A stretch of 5,641 nucleotides of DNA from Acidicaldus organivorans (GCA_000759655.1 JPYW01000801.1:1-5641), one strand, 5' to 3'; shown: positions 1-5,603, counted from the stretch's first letter. The notes: generated by a model not told the origin, from the sequence alone. A program made the numbers and translations.

Positions 1-71
1 CATCTGCCCCCTCCCTCAAGCCGCGTCCCCACCGCTTCCTTTTCCTCTCCTCCCTTCCCCGATCCTTCGCG

Positions 72-701
72 ATGACCCCCCTTTTCCCACCGCTCGCCTT
101 TCCTTCGATCCCCTGGCTTGCCGATCTCACCGCCCTCTTCCAGGTGGTGCTCGCCGATCTCGCGCTGGCCGCGGACAACGCGGTGGTGGTGGCGCTCGCC
201 GTAGCCGGGCTTCCGCCCCGCCAGCAGCGGCTCGGGCTGGTGCTGGGCACGATGCTTGCCGCACTTTTGCGCGGGGCAGGCTCGCTGGTGGCGCTACAGC
301 TGCTCGCCGTGCTCGGCCTCACCCTCGCCGGCGGGATCCTGCTCCTCTGGGTGTCATGGAAAATGTATCGCGAGCTTGCCGGCGGGGCGGAGGAGGGGGT
401 CGAACTCCGCCCGGCGCGCTCCTTCGGCCGCGCCCTGCTTGCGATTGCGCTCGCCGATTTCTCGATGAGCCTCGACAACGTGCTCGCCGTGGCCGGGGCG
501 GCGGGCCAGCGCCCGGCGATCCTGATCGCGGGGCTTGCGCTGGGCGTGGTGCTGACCGCCTTCGCCTCGGGGCTGCTCTCGCGGCTGTTTGCGCGGTTCC
601 GCCTCCTGGTGTGGCTCGGCTGGGCGAGCGTGCTCGCTATCGCGCTCGAGATGATCGCCCGCGGCGGGGTCGAGGTGTGGCAGGCGCTGCCGAACCGGTG
701 A
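72..701 (+). CDS. TerC family integral membrane protein (YjbE type), probable metal-ion exporter
   Basis: This 209-residue, very hydrophobic protein belongs to the TerC family by its two characteristic acidic membrane motifs: LADLALAADN (D35-N36) near the N-terminus and LADFSMSLDNVLAVAGAA (D129, D135, N136) in the second half. Such paired Asp/Asn motifs mark the internal duplication of the fold. Hydrophobic segments lie at about residues 20-46, 55-80, 82-97, 119-142, 147-169 and 178-196. A charged cytoplasmic-type loop (about 98-118) separates the halves. Length matches the short YjbE branch rather than the longer Alx/TerC branch. Characterised TerC relatives export manganese; metal specificity here is inference. 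ATG at 72 is the first start in frame, but no Shine-Dalgarno precedes it, so translation may be leaderless or start differently. No Mn riboswitch is visible in the 71 upstream bases. It is transcribed towards, and insulated from, the gene at 813-1073. Confidence 0.9.
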   Translation: MTPLFPPLAFPSIPWLADLTALFQVVLADLALAADNAVVVALAVAGLPPRQQRLGLVLGTMLAALLRGAGSLVALQLLAVLGLTLAGGILLLWVSWKMYRELAGGAEEGVELRPARSFGRALLAIALADFSMSLDNVLAVAGAAGQRPAILIAGLALGVVLTAFASGLLSRLFARFRLLVWLGWASVLAIALEMIARGGVEVWQALPNR

Positions 702-722
702 TCGGGAACGACGGACAGGAAA

Positions 723-768
723 GCGGACCCGAAAAACCCGCCCTCGCGGGCGGGTTTTTCGGGTCCGC
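723..768. terminator. Bidirectional Rho-independent terminator
   Basis: A perfect 21-bp stem (723-743 paired with 748-768) closes on a TCGC tetraloop (744-747). The inner stem is CCCGCCC/GGGCGGG, flanked by an A5 run on the left and a T5 run on the right, so either strand gives a GC hairpin followed by a U run. It starts 21 bases after the TerC stop and lies between two convergent genes, where a shared terminator is expected. Confidence 0.92.
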
Positions 769-812
769 GGGCCCCGTCTCCTTGCGGAGAGAGGCCGCTG
801 CGTCACAAAGCG

Positions 813-1073
813 TCAGGCGTTGGCGCTGCCGTTCGGGCTCGCCTGGTCGGTCTCGGGCCGCTCGTAGTCATAGCCCGCGGCCGTCTGATAGGGGCGGTCG
901 GTGCTCACCGCCGGCGCCCGGCCACCCCAGGCGAGGTCCTCGTGCTGAGAGGCGGTGGCCGGCGGACGGCCCGCCGCGAGATTCTGATGCTGAGCGGGGG
1001 CCTGGTGAACCGCGGTGGCCGCCGAGGTGGTCAGAGCCAACGCCGAAATCGCGGCAAAGATCCATTTACGCAT
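813..1073 (-). CDS. Small predicted secreted/periplasmic protein of unknown function
   Basis: An 86-residue protein I do not recognise. The first 21 residues form a convincing Sec signal peptide: basic MRK, the hydrophobic core WIFAAISALAL, then a polar TTSAATA with an Ala-Thr-Ala signal-peptidase I site before Val22. No lipobox Cys is present, and the protein has no Cys at all. The mature part is about 65 residues, low in hydrophobicity and rich in Ala, Pro, Gln, His, Asp and Glu. It contains two similar stretches, HQNLAAGRPPA and HEDLAWGGRAPA, which may be a weak repeat. The start at 1073 is chosen because AAGGAAAGGA on the minus strand (1082-1091) sits 8 bases upstream and the signal peptide begins there. 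An in-frame ATG at 1097 would make the ribosome site part of the coding sequence and has no site of its own. The protein is probably disordered and exported; function unknown. Confidence 0.72.
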   Translation of the reverse strand: MRKWIFAAISALALTTSAATAVHQAPAQHQNLAAGRPPATASQHEDLAWGGRAPAVSTDRPYQTAAGYDYERPETDQASPNGSANA

Positions 1074-1405
1074 GGTCGCTGTCCTTTCCTTCTTCATCGG
1101 CGGGGTCCGGGGTGGGCTCCCGTCGGACACCCCCGATGTAATAACGCTGCTTACCGACAGCAAGGTTACAAACGCAGGGCTGTGTTGCGGTGCAAACAAA
1201 CCGCCCCCCTTGCCATATCAGTCCGTTGCGCCAAGGCGGACAGCCTCGCCGCCGCCCCTTGGGGCCGGGCAGGGGTGGGGTGGGTTGAAGAGCTTGGCAG
1301 CCGTCCCCCACCCTGCCGCGCGCGCCGACAAGAGATACACCCTGCCGGGTTGTCTTGCCCCCGGAGATGTCTCACCCCTTGAGCGCGGATCAGGGGCTGA
1401 AAGTG

Positions 1406-1434
1406 TTGACAATTTTGGCTCAAATTTGCATCAT
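1406..1434 (+). promoter_or_regulatory. Sigma70-type promoter of the beta-strand-repeat gene
   Basis: A perfect -35 hexamer TTGACA (1406-1411) is followed by exactly 17 bases and a 4/6 -10 hexamer CATCAT (1429-1434). The spacer is AT-rich in an otherwise GC-rich region. Transcription would start near 1441, giving a leader of about 30 bases that contains a strong ribosome site. No operator is evident. Confidence 0.6.
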
Positions 1435-1456
1435 CCCGGCGCCGTCATGACCCCGT

Positions 1457-1463
1457 GAGGAGG
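1457..1463 (+). promoter_or_regulatory. Strong Shine-Dalgarno for the repeat-protein gene
   Basis: GAGGAGG lies 7 bases before the ATG at 1471, which fixes that start codon. A three-codon frame ATG-ACC-CCG-TGA (1447-1458) in the predicted leader ends inside this site. Confidence 0.85.
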
Positions 1464-1470
1464 AACGTCG

Positions 1471-1974
1471 ATGTCCGGTACAATTACCACGATTACTAAT
1501 AGCACGACTACTAATAGCACGATTACTAATAGCACAATTTTGTCTCCCGCTGGGACGATCGAATCGGCAAGCACATCTGCCGTCGGGGTTTCATTGGCGG
1601 CGGGTGGAACTTTTAGTAATCCATCTGGTGTGACTGTCAGCGGTGAAAAATATGGCGTTGAATCTTTGGCCCATGTTTATTTAACTAATGCGGGAACAAT
1701 TTCTGGATCTGGCACATATGGTGTTGGTGTTTTTGTTGGAGGTGGAGAGATTACCAATACATCCGGGGCTGAAATAAGTGGTAATAAATATGGAATTCAA
1801 TCTTTGGATTCTTTCTATCTAACTAATTCATCTAAAGCAACGATTAGCGGCGGAACTTCTGGTATTACAACATTAGGTAATCTTAATGCAATTAACTCAG
1901 GTGTTATTATAAGTCTACTTATGATGCCATTTCTTTTGCTAATGGAACAATTACTAATGAGGCTGGGGCTTTAA
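1471..1974 (+). CDS. 5' part of the broken repeat protein: N-terminal Thr/Ser/Asn tract and beta-strand repeats
   Basis: As written, translation from ATG 1471 gives 167 residues, of which the first 148 look genuine. Residues 1-24 are an almost pure Thr/Ser/Asn/Ile tract built from a 15-base tandem repeat. There is no positively charged N-region or hydrophobic core, hence no Sec signal peptide. Residues about 50-147 hold repeats of about 20-45 residues around the motifs [IV]SGxxYG[VI]xSL and YLTNAGTISG/YLTNSSKATISG, typical of stacked beta-strand or beta-helix surface proteins. Residues 149-167 are out of frame and should not be used for homology searches. Confidence 0.6.
   Translation: MSGTITTITNSTTTNSTITNSTILSPAGTIESASTSAVGVSLAAGGTFSNPSGVTVSGEKYGVESLAHVYLTNAGTISGSGTYGVGVFVGGGEITNTSGAEISGNKYGIQSLDSFYLTNSSKATISGGTSGITTLGNLNAINSGVIISLLMMPFLLLMEQLLMRLGL
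1489..1533 (+). repeat. Three tandem 15-bp in-frame repeats (Thr-Ile/Thr-Thr-Asn-Ser)
   Basis: The unit ACGATTACTAATAGC occurs at 1489-1503 and 1519-1533, with a one-base variant (T to C, Ile to Thr) at 1504-1518. A partial fourth unit, ACAATT, follows. Because the unit is a multiple of three, copy-number change would lengthen the N-terminal TITNS tract without shifting frame. Confidence 0.9.
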
Positions 1975-2033
1975 TTAGCGGTAATATTGGTGTTGCCGCG
2001 GGAAGTGCTCCAACAGCTGGTTCTGCAGTTACT

Positions 2034-3380
2034 TTGGTTAATGCTGGAACAATTGTCGGTTCTAGCGGAACGGCGGTTTCTGGCGGATTTTCTTCTTTCG
2101 ATTTGGTAATTGACCCTGGGGCATCCTTTCAAGGATCGGTAATAGCAATAGAATTGCCTCCTTCATTGGCGAACGGTGCTACTAATGGCATTACTTTATC
2201 AAGTGGTAGCCATGCAGGAACAATAGATGCTCTATCTAATTATGTTGGATTTAATAGCCTTTATGTTCAACCTGGAGCAACTTGGGATATTGGAGGAAGT
2301 TTCGGACGTAATCCTCCAGTAATTACGGTAGCAAGTGGAGCAACTCTTGATATAAATGAGCCTTTGCCGCAGGGAGGAACCATTGACATTCAAAATGGTG
2401 GTAGTTTAGTCTTAAATTCGAGTGGGACATCTTCTGGTTCTACTTTTGTTTGGAACGGTAGTGATGTAGAAACGGTAGAAAATCTTGAAAACAATTCGCA
2501 GATTACATTAAACGGAGGTGCGGCAGTGGTTGGACTATTTAATAACGATTCTGTTGTAGCAACATCTGGCAATGATAGTTTGTTTCTTAATGGTTCTGGG
2601 AGTACGGTGCAGGGGGCAAAGGGGCCTTTGATGGTAGTTGCAAATAATTCTGGCAATAAAGTTAGTCTTGGTTCGGGGGCGGCAACTGTTTTTGCGAGTG
2701 CTGGCGCAAATACAGTTTATGGAGGAAGTGGGCAAACGATTTTTGTCACTCAGCCTTCTGTTACTGGTGTAAATTTCCAGGGGGAAGCTGGGGATGTAAC
2801 AATTTTTGCTCTTAATCAATCTACAGGGGTTTACCAGCCTGGAACTCAGGGAAGTTTTATTTTTGTTGGTGCTTTGGGTTCTGTTTCTACGTTGACCGGA
2901 GCAACGGGAAACGCAACCGCGACAGTGTTTGGAGATCAAGGGAGTGATGTTATTTTTGATGGTAATCAGGTAGGCAATATTTTGGTTGCTTCTGGAGCTA
3001 ACACTACGCGCAACGGTGCAAACTCGGGGGGCGGGGATATTTTCTTTAATAGGGAAGCGGCTGGACAATCGGCAACCTTGGTTGGAGGGCAATTCTACAA
3101 TTATTTCCTTTCTGGCAACGGCAACGCAATGCTAGTGGGTGGTGTTGGCCCTAATAGCCACAATTTCTTCCAGTTCATTGCCGGAGAGGATGGTGGAAAT
3201 AACGTTATTACTAATTGGGGGGCACAAGGGGCATATGATGAGATTGATCTTTCTGGTTATCGGCCGAGTCAAGTGAGCGAGCAAACGGTGAATGGCTCTA
3301 CTGTAATCACTCTTGCTGATGGGACAAAGATTACCGTTCAGAATGCGGTGATCCCCTCGAGCGCCATCCACTTCCTCTGA
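2034..3380 (+). CDS. 3' part of the broken repeat protein: beta-strand repeats and RTX/type I secretion-like C-terminus
   Basis: The frame is open from 1896. The TTG at 2034 is only a nominal start with no Shine-Dalgarno, so independent translation is doubtful. Content is Gly/Ser/Thr/Asn/Val-rich strand repeats such as VNAGTIVGSSGTAVSG and ATVFASAGANTVYGGSGQ. GDQGSDVIF (2931-2957) is a near match to the RTX nonapeptide GGxGxDxUx; otherwise the calcium repeats are degenerate. The end resembles C-terminal secretion regions of RTX proteins: FFQFIAGEDGG-NNVITNWG, DEIDLSGY (from 3237), then STVITLADGTKITVQ and a hydrophobic IHFL terminus. Together with the missing signal peptide this suggests type I (ABC/MFP/TolC) export. 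No transporter genes are in the window. Calcium binding and adhesion are inferred. Confidence 0.6.
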   Translation: MVNAGTIVGSSGTAVSGGFSSFDLVIDPGASFQGSVIAIELPPSLANGATNGITLSSGSHAGTIDALSNYVGFNSLYVQPGATWDIGGSFGRNPPVITVASGATLDINEPLPQGGTIDIQNGGSLVLNSSGTSSGSTFVWNGSDVETVENLENNSQITLNGGAAVVGLFNNDSVVATSGNDSLFLNGSGSTVQGAKGPLMVVANNSGNKVSLGSGAATVFASAGANTVYGGSGQTIFVTQPSVTGVNFQGEAGDVTIFALNQSTGVYQPGTQGSFIFVGALGSVSTLTGATGNATATVFGDQGSDVIFDGNQVGNILVASGANTTRNGANSGGGDIFFNREAAGQSATLVGGQFYNYFLSGNGNAMLVGGVGPNSHNFFQFIAGEDGGNNVITNWGAQGAYDEIDLSGYRPSQVSEQTVNGSTVITLADGTKITVQNAVIPSSAIHFL

Positions 3381-3407
3381 ACCGGTCACACCATCTGGCC
3401 ATTGGAG

Positions 3408-3442
3408 GGGGCGGGAAGGGGCTCTTCCTGCCCCGTCTTTTC
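3408..3442 (+). terminator. Rho-independent terminator of the repeat-protein gene
   Basis: An 11-bp stem with one G-T wobble (3408-3418 paired with 3424-3434) and a five-base loop GGGCT is followed by GTCTTTTC. It begins 27 bases after the stop codon, on the + strand, before the convergent - strand operon. Confidence 0.8.
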
Positions 3443-3499
3443 GTAAGACCGGCACCAAGGGGCACGAACGCCGGCCAAAGAGCCGAACGGCGGAGGAGA

Positions 3500-3745
3500 T
3501 TAATCGGCGAGCGGGCGGGCCTCGTCGGGCAGCATGATCGGGATCCCGTCGCGCACCGGATAGGCAAGCCCCGCCGCCTCGCTCACCAGCTCGTTGCGCA
3601 CCCGGTCATAGCGGAGCGGCTGCTTGGTGAGCGGGCAGACCAAAATCTCAAGAAGCTTGGGATCGAGCGGCATCTCACCACCCGCAGGAGCCTCCGCCCC
3701 GCCGGGGAAAGCCGTTTCACGCGGGGTCTCGGGATCAGGAAACAT
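3500..3745 (-). CDS. Trm112/YcaR-like small protein
   Basis: An 81-residue protein whose residues 25-81 match the Trm112-like (YcaR) family: [21 protein letters not shown], then [29 protein letters not shown]. The family is known for small, often zinc-binding folds that activate methyltransferases in eukaryotes and archaea. Its bacterial role is unclear, and only one Cys (C37, in VCPLTK) is present here, so zinc binding like that of the eukaryotic protein is not supported. The start at 3745 is chosen for its GGAGGA 6 bases upstream. That gives a 24-residue Pro/Glu/Ala-rich extension before the usual family start, Met25 at 3673, which has only a weaker GGTGGTGAG upstream. A frame open to ATG 3814 would overlap the upstream gene. 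It is the last gene of the operon, 56 bases after the Lon-domain gene stops. Confidence 0.88.
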   Translation of the reverse strand: MFPDPETPRETAFPGGAEAPAGGEMPLDPKLLEILVCPLTKQPLRYDRVRNELVSEAAGLAYPVRDGIPIMLPDEARPLAD

Positions 3746-3751
3746 CGCGCA

Positions 3752-3757
3752 TCCTCC
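3752..3757 (-). promoter_or_regulatory. Shine-Dalgarno deciding the Trm112-like start
   Basis: Read on the minus strand this is GGAGGA, 6 bases before the ATG at 3745-3743. It is the best ribosome site among the three in-frame starts (3814, 3745, 3673), and argues that the N-terminal extension is translated. Confidence 0.7.
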
Positions 3758-3801
3758 ATTCCATGACCAGACTGCCGGACCGGTCGGCAAGCCCCATCGC
3801 C

Positions 3802-4455
3802 TCAGCTCGGGCATCCCCCGCCCTCATCTCCCGCCGCCGCCATCTCGAGCAGAGCGGTGAGCGCTGCCGCCCGCGCCGGGACGTCGGGCGCTTCGAGCAG
3901 CGCCTGTTTCTCGGGAGGGGTCAAGGGCAGCGTCTGGGCGAGCGTTGCCACCAGAAGATCATCACCGAGCCCCGCCACCGCCCGCTCATCGAGCGCCAGA
4001 CGGTGACGGGCAAAAAGCGCTCTGGCAAGCCCGACGAGCCGCGCCCGGTCCACCCCCTCGCGGCGGGGGAGCGGCGGGGCGAGATCGGCAGCGAAGGGTG
4101 CGTAATCGGCGAAGACCCGCCGGTAGCCGCGCCGGCCTTCCGCCTCGCCCAGGACGGCAAAGCGGATCAGCCCCTGCAGCGTGATGAAAAACCGCCCATC
4201 CTCGGTCTCGCTGAAGGCCTGGATGCGCCCGAGGCAGCCCACCCGAGAGAGCGCCGGACCGGCTTCGGAAGCGGGACGCGCCCGGTCGGGCTGGATCATG
4301 CCGAAGACCCGCCCCGCCGCCAGCGCATCCTCGATGAGCGCCACATAGCGGAGCTCGAAAATATGGAGCGGCAGCCGGGCATGGGGGAGCAGCAGCGCGC
4401 CCGTCAGCGGAAAGACGGGGAGCGGCGAGGGGAACCTCTCCCCACGCCCGTCCAT
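3802..4455 (-). CDS. Free-standing Lon N-terminal (LON substrate-binding) domain protein
   Basis: A 217-residue protein with the hallmark start of the Lon N-domain at residues 11-57: [27 protein letters not shown], then a helix and [41 protein letters not shown] (71-101) and [12 protein letters not shown] (110-121) complete the beta-rich subdomain. A helical part (about 136-207) follows. There is no AAA+ ATPase and no Ser-Lys peptidase domain, so this is the stand-alone family often misnamed 'ATP-dependent protease La', not a protease. In full-length Lon this domain helps bind substrates; the stand-alone function is not established. The ATG at 4455 lies 5 bases after the stop of the chaperedoxin gene with no clear ribosome site, which points to translational coupling. 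The C-terminus is a loose Gly-rich tail. Confidence 0.92.
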   Translation of the reverse strand: MDGRGERFPSPLPVFPLTGALLLPHARLPLHIFELRYVALIEDALAAGRVFGMIQPDRARPASEAGPALSRVGCLGRIQAFSETEDGRFFITLQGLIRFAVLGEAEGRRGYRRVFADYAPFAADLAPPLPRREGVDRARLVGLARALFARHRLALDERAVAGLGDDLLVATLAQTLPLTPPEKQALLEAPDVPARAAALTALLEMAAAGDEGGGCPS

Positions 4456-4460
4456 CGCCG

Positions 4461-5513
4461 TCAGCGGAATAGCAGCGAGGAAAGCTTGCGCCGCGCCGCC
4501 ACCGTCACCGGATCCTCCACCCCCCGGGCCTCGAAGAACTTGAGGAGCTCGCGCCGCGCCGCCACCGTCACCGGATCCTCTACCCCCCAGGCCTCGAAGA
4601 ACTTGAGGAGCTCGCGCCGCGCCGCCACCGTCACCGGATCCTCCACCCCCCAGGCCTCGAAGAACTTGAGGAGCTCGCGCCGCGCCGCATCGTCGTTCCA
4701 GTGCGGGTCGCGTTTGATGGAAAGGAGGAGCTCCTCGGCTGCCGCCTCCCGCTCGCCGAGCGCATTAAGGGCGCGGGCGAGTTCGATGCGCGCCTCGTGG
4801 TCGTCGGGATTGGCCTCGAGGCGGGCGCGGGATTTCTCGATCTCGGCGGCGGCGCGGCGTCCCTCGCGGGCGAGCGCGATCGCGCTCTTCGCCCCGCTTA
4901 CCGCCGCGTGCTCGGCGATCTTGGCCGGGACGCGGCTGAGCACCGCTTCCGCCTCGTGATCGCGGCCCAAGGCGAGCAGGGCGCGGGCGAGCCCGCCCCA
5001 GGCCTCGGCCTGTTCGGGATCCTGCTCGATGAGGGCGGCGAAGAGCTGGCGCGCCGTCTCCGCATCGCCCCGCTCCAGCGCCGCCTGGCCCTCGGCGAGG
5101 AGATCGGTGGCCGGCATCGCACCGCCGGCGAGCTTGAGCAGACCCTCGACGAAGCGGCGCACCTCGGATTCGGGCAGCGCCCCCTGGAAGAGATCGACGA
5201 TCTGGCCCTGCCAGAAGGCGGCCACCGTCGGCACCGACTGGAGCGGAAGCCCGAGCTGGGCGAGCTGGGCGACGAGGGCCTGGTTCTTGTCAACGTCGAT
5301 CTTGACGAGGCGCACCCGGCCGCCCGCGGCGCGCACCACTTTCTCGAGGGTGGGGCCGAGCTGGCGGCAGGGGCCGCACCAGGTCGCCCAGAAATCGACG
5401 AGGACGGGGACGCTGCGCGACGCCTCGACCACGTCGCGCATGAAATTGCGCTGATCGCCTTCGATGACGGCCTCCGCCGCCGCGGCGCCGTTCTGTCCGA
5501 TGACCATTTCCAT
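4461..5513 (-). CDS. cnoX: CnoX/YbbN-type chaperedoxin: thioredoxin domain plus TPRs, with a triplicated C-terminal segment
   Basis: A 350-residue cytoplasmic protein (no signal peptide). Residues about 20-130 are a thioredoxin domain: VLVDFWATWCGPC with both active-site cysteines (C46, C49), KIDVDKN, and cis-proline P95 in SVPTVAAF. Residues about 138-276 are TPR-like helices (ATDLLAEGQAALERGDAETA, AWGGLARALLALGRDHEAEA, ARIELARALNALGEREAAAE). This is the CnoX/YbbN layout: a holdase that also forms mixed disulfides with clients. E. coli CnoX lacks WCGPC, whereas the intact site here predicts real thioredoxin activity, as in alphaproteobacterial members. The start at 5513 is chosen for AAGGA 9 bases upstream; the upstream TTG at 5555 has no support. 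Residues 277-339 are three near-identical 21-residue units before the ARRKLSSLLFR end; one unit is what I would expect in this family. It heads the operon with the Lon-domain and Trm112-like genes. Confidence 0.9.
   Translation of the reverse strand: MEMVIGQNGAAAAEAVIEGDQRNFMRDVVEASRSVPVLVDFWATWCGPCRQLGPTLEKVVRAAGGRVRLVKIDVDKNQALVAQLAQLGLPLQSVPTVAAFWQGQIVDLFQGALPESEVRRFVEGLLKLAGGAMPATDLLAEGQAALERGDAETARQLFAALIEQDPEQAEAWGGLARALLALGRDHEAEAVLSRVPAKIAEHAAVSGAKSAIALAREGRRAAAEIEKSRARLEANPDDHEARIELARALNALGEREAAAEELLLSIKRDPHWNDDAARRELLKFFEAWGVEDPVTVAARRELLKFFEAWGVEDPVTVAARRELLKFFEARGVEDPVTVAARRKLSSLLFR
4495..4683 (-). repeat. Three 63-bp tandem repeats inside the chaperedoxin gene
   Basis: Copies lie at 4495-4557, 4558-4620 and 4621-4683. 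Each differs from the 4621-4683 copy by at most one base. The middle copy has a C-to-T change that is silent (Val). The leftmost has A-to-G, changing Trp to Arg in EAWGVEDP. Each unit encodes 21 residues, from ARRELLKFFEAWG to VEDPVTVA. A further partial match, AGCTTGCGCCGC, precedes the left copy and encodes ARRKL. Confidence 0.97.
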
Positions 5514-5572
5514 CGTCTCTGATCCTTCTGCGGAGCCCGGGCCATCCGCGGCCAAGGCGCATGCTCGGCCTC

Positions 5573-5578
5573 AATATA
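5573..5578 (-). promoter_or_regulatory. Possible -10 element for the chaperedoxin operon
   Basis: On the minus strand this reads TATATT (5/6 match to TATAAT), the only AT-rich hexamer in a very GC-rich leader, about 60 bases before the start codon. No recognisable -35 lies 16-18 bases further upstream (TGGCGC there), so the call is weak. Confidence 0.35.
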
Positions 5579-5603
5579 GGGGCGCTTCCCCCGCCGCGCC
5601 ACC

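Larger units (their letters stand above)
1074..1470. other. Divergent intergenic region, 397 bp, no supported gene
   Basis: This GC-rich spacer separates the - strand secreted protein from the + strand repeat protein. The right end holds the promoter (1406-1434) and ribosome site (1457-1463) of the repeat protein. The left end holds the ribosome site of the small secreted protein (1082-1091). Between them is an imperfect inverted repeat (1268-1280 against 1306-1317, 12 pairs with one bulged G, 25-base loop) with no following T run. No tRNA, transposase remnant or terminal inverted repeats were found. Several reading frames cross the region, but none has a credible start or protein-like composition. 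Confidence 0.6.
1471..3380 (+). pseudogene. Frameshifted beta-strand-repeat protein with RTX-like C-terminus (probable type I-secreted surface/adhesin protein)
   Basis: Two adjoining reading frames join into one protein of about 636 residues if a single base is restored near 1899-1920. The first frame follows the repeat pattern up to ...INSGVIIS (codon 148 at 1912-1914), then becomes hydrophobic and atypical (LLMMPFLLLM) and stops at 1972-1974. The second frame continues the repeat style (STYDAISFANGTITNEAGA) from 1914 to the TAA-free end at 3380, with no ribosome site of its own. The promoter and ribosome site are at the 5' end and the terminator follows the 3' end, so this was one gene. Composition is much more AT-rich than its neighbours (23 G/C of 60 in 1921-1980), suggesting transfer or a distinct compositional class. 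The break may be a true mutation, a sequencing error or, less likely, recoding; no slippery heptamer is present. Confidence 0.75.

Noticed and set aside
1143..1169. Possible general-stress (EcfG-like) promoter GTAAC-N18-CGTT on the minus strand upstream of the small secreted protein
   Set aside because: The -35 has one mismatch and the spacer is longer than the usual 16-17 bases; not strong enough to annotate.
1367..1450. 27-codon + strand frame (MSHPLSADQG...) upstream of the repeat gene
   Set aside because: GGAG directly abuts its ATG, leaving no spacing, and the frame contains the whole predicted promoter of the next gene. It is probably chance.
1899..1920. Programmed -1 ribosomal frameshift in the repeat gene
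   Set aside because: No X-XXY-YYZ heptamer (codons read GTT ATT ATA AGT CTA) and no downstream stem or upstream internal Shine-Dalgarno is evident. Mutation or sequencing error is simpler.
2535..3092. 185-codon minus-strand frame within the repeat gene
   Set aside because: Its Arg/Ser/Thr/Asn-rich composition is what the reverse complement of a low-complexity repeat gene gives; no ribosome site or domain.
3443..3499. Terminator for the minus-strand operon just after the Trm112-like gene
   Set aside because: Only short stems (4-5 bp) such as GCCG/CGGC or CCGGC/GCCGG with poor loops or no U run were found.
4495..4683. CRISPR-like array
   Set aside because: The 63-bp units are directly adjacent with no spacers and keep a protein reading frame.
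3763..4959. 398-codon + strand frame opposite the Lon-domain and chaperedoxin genes
   Set aside because: It is the antisense shadow of two clearly recognisable genes in GC-rich DNA and has no family signature.
4701..5522. 273-codon + strand frame opposite the chaperedoxin gene
   Set aside because: The opposite strand encodes an unmistakable thioredoxin domain with WCGPC and cis-Pro; this frame is a GC-driven mirror.
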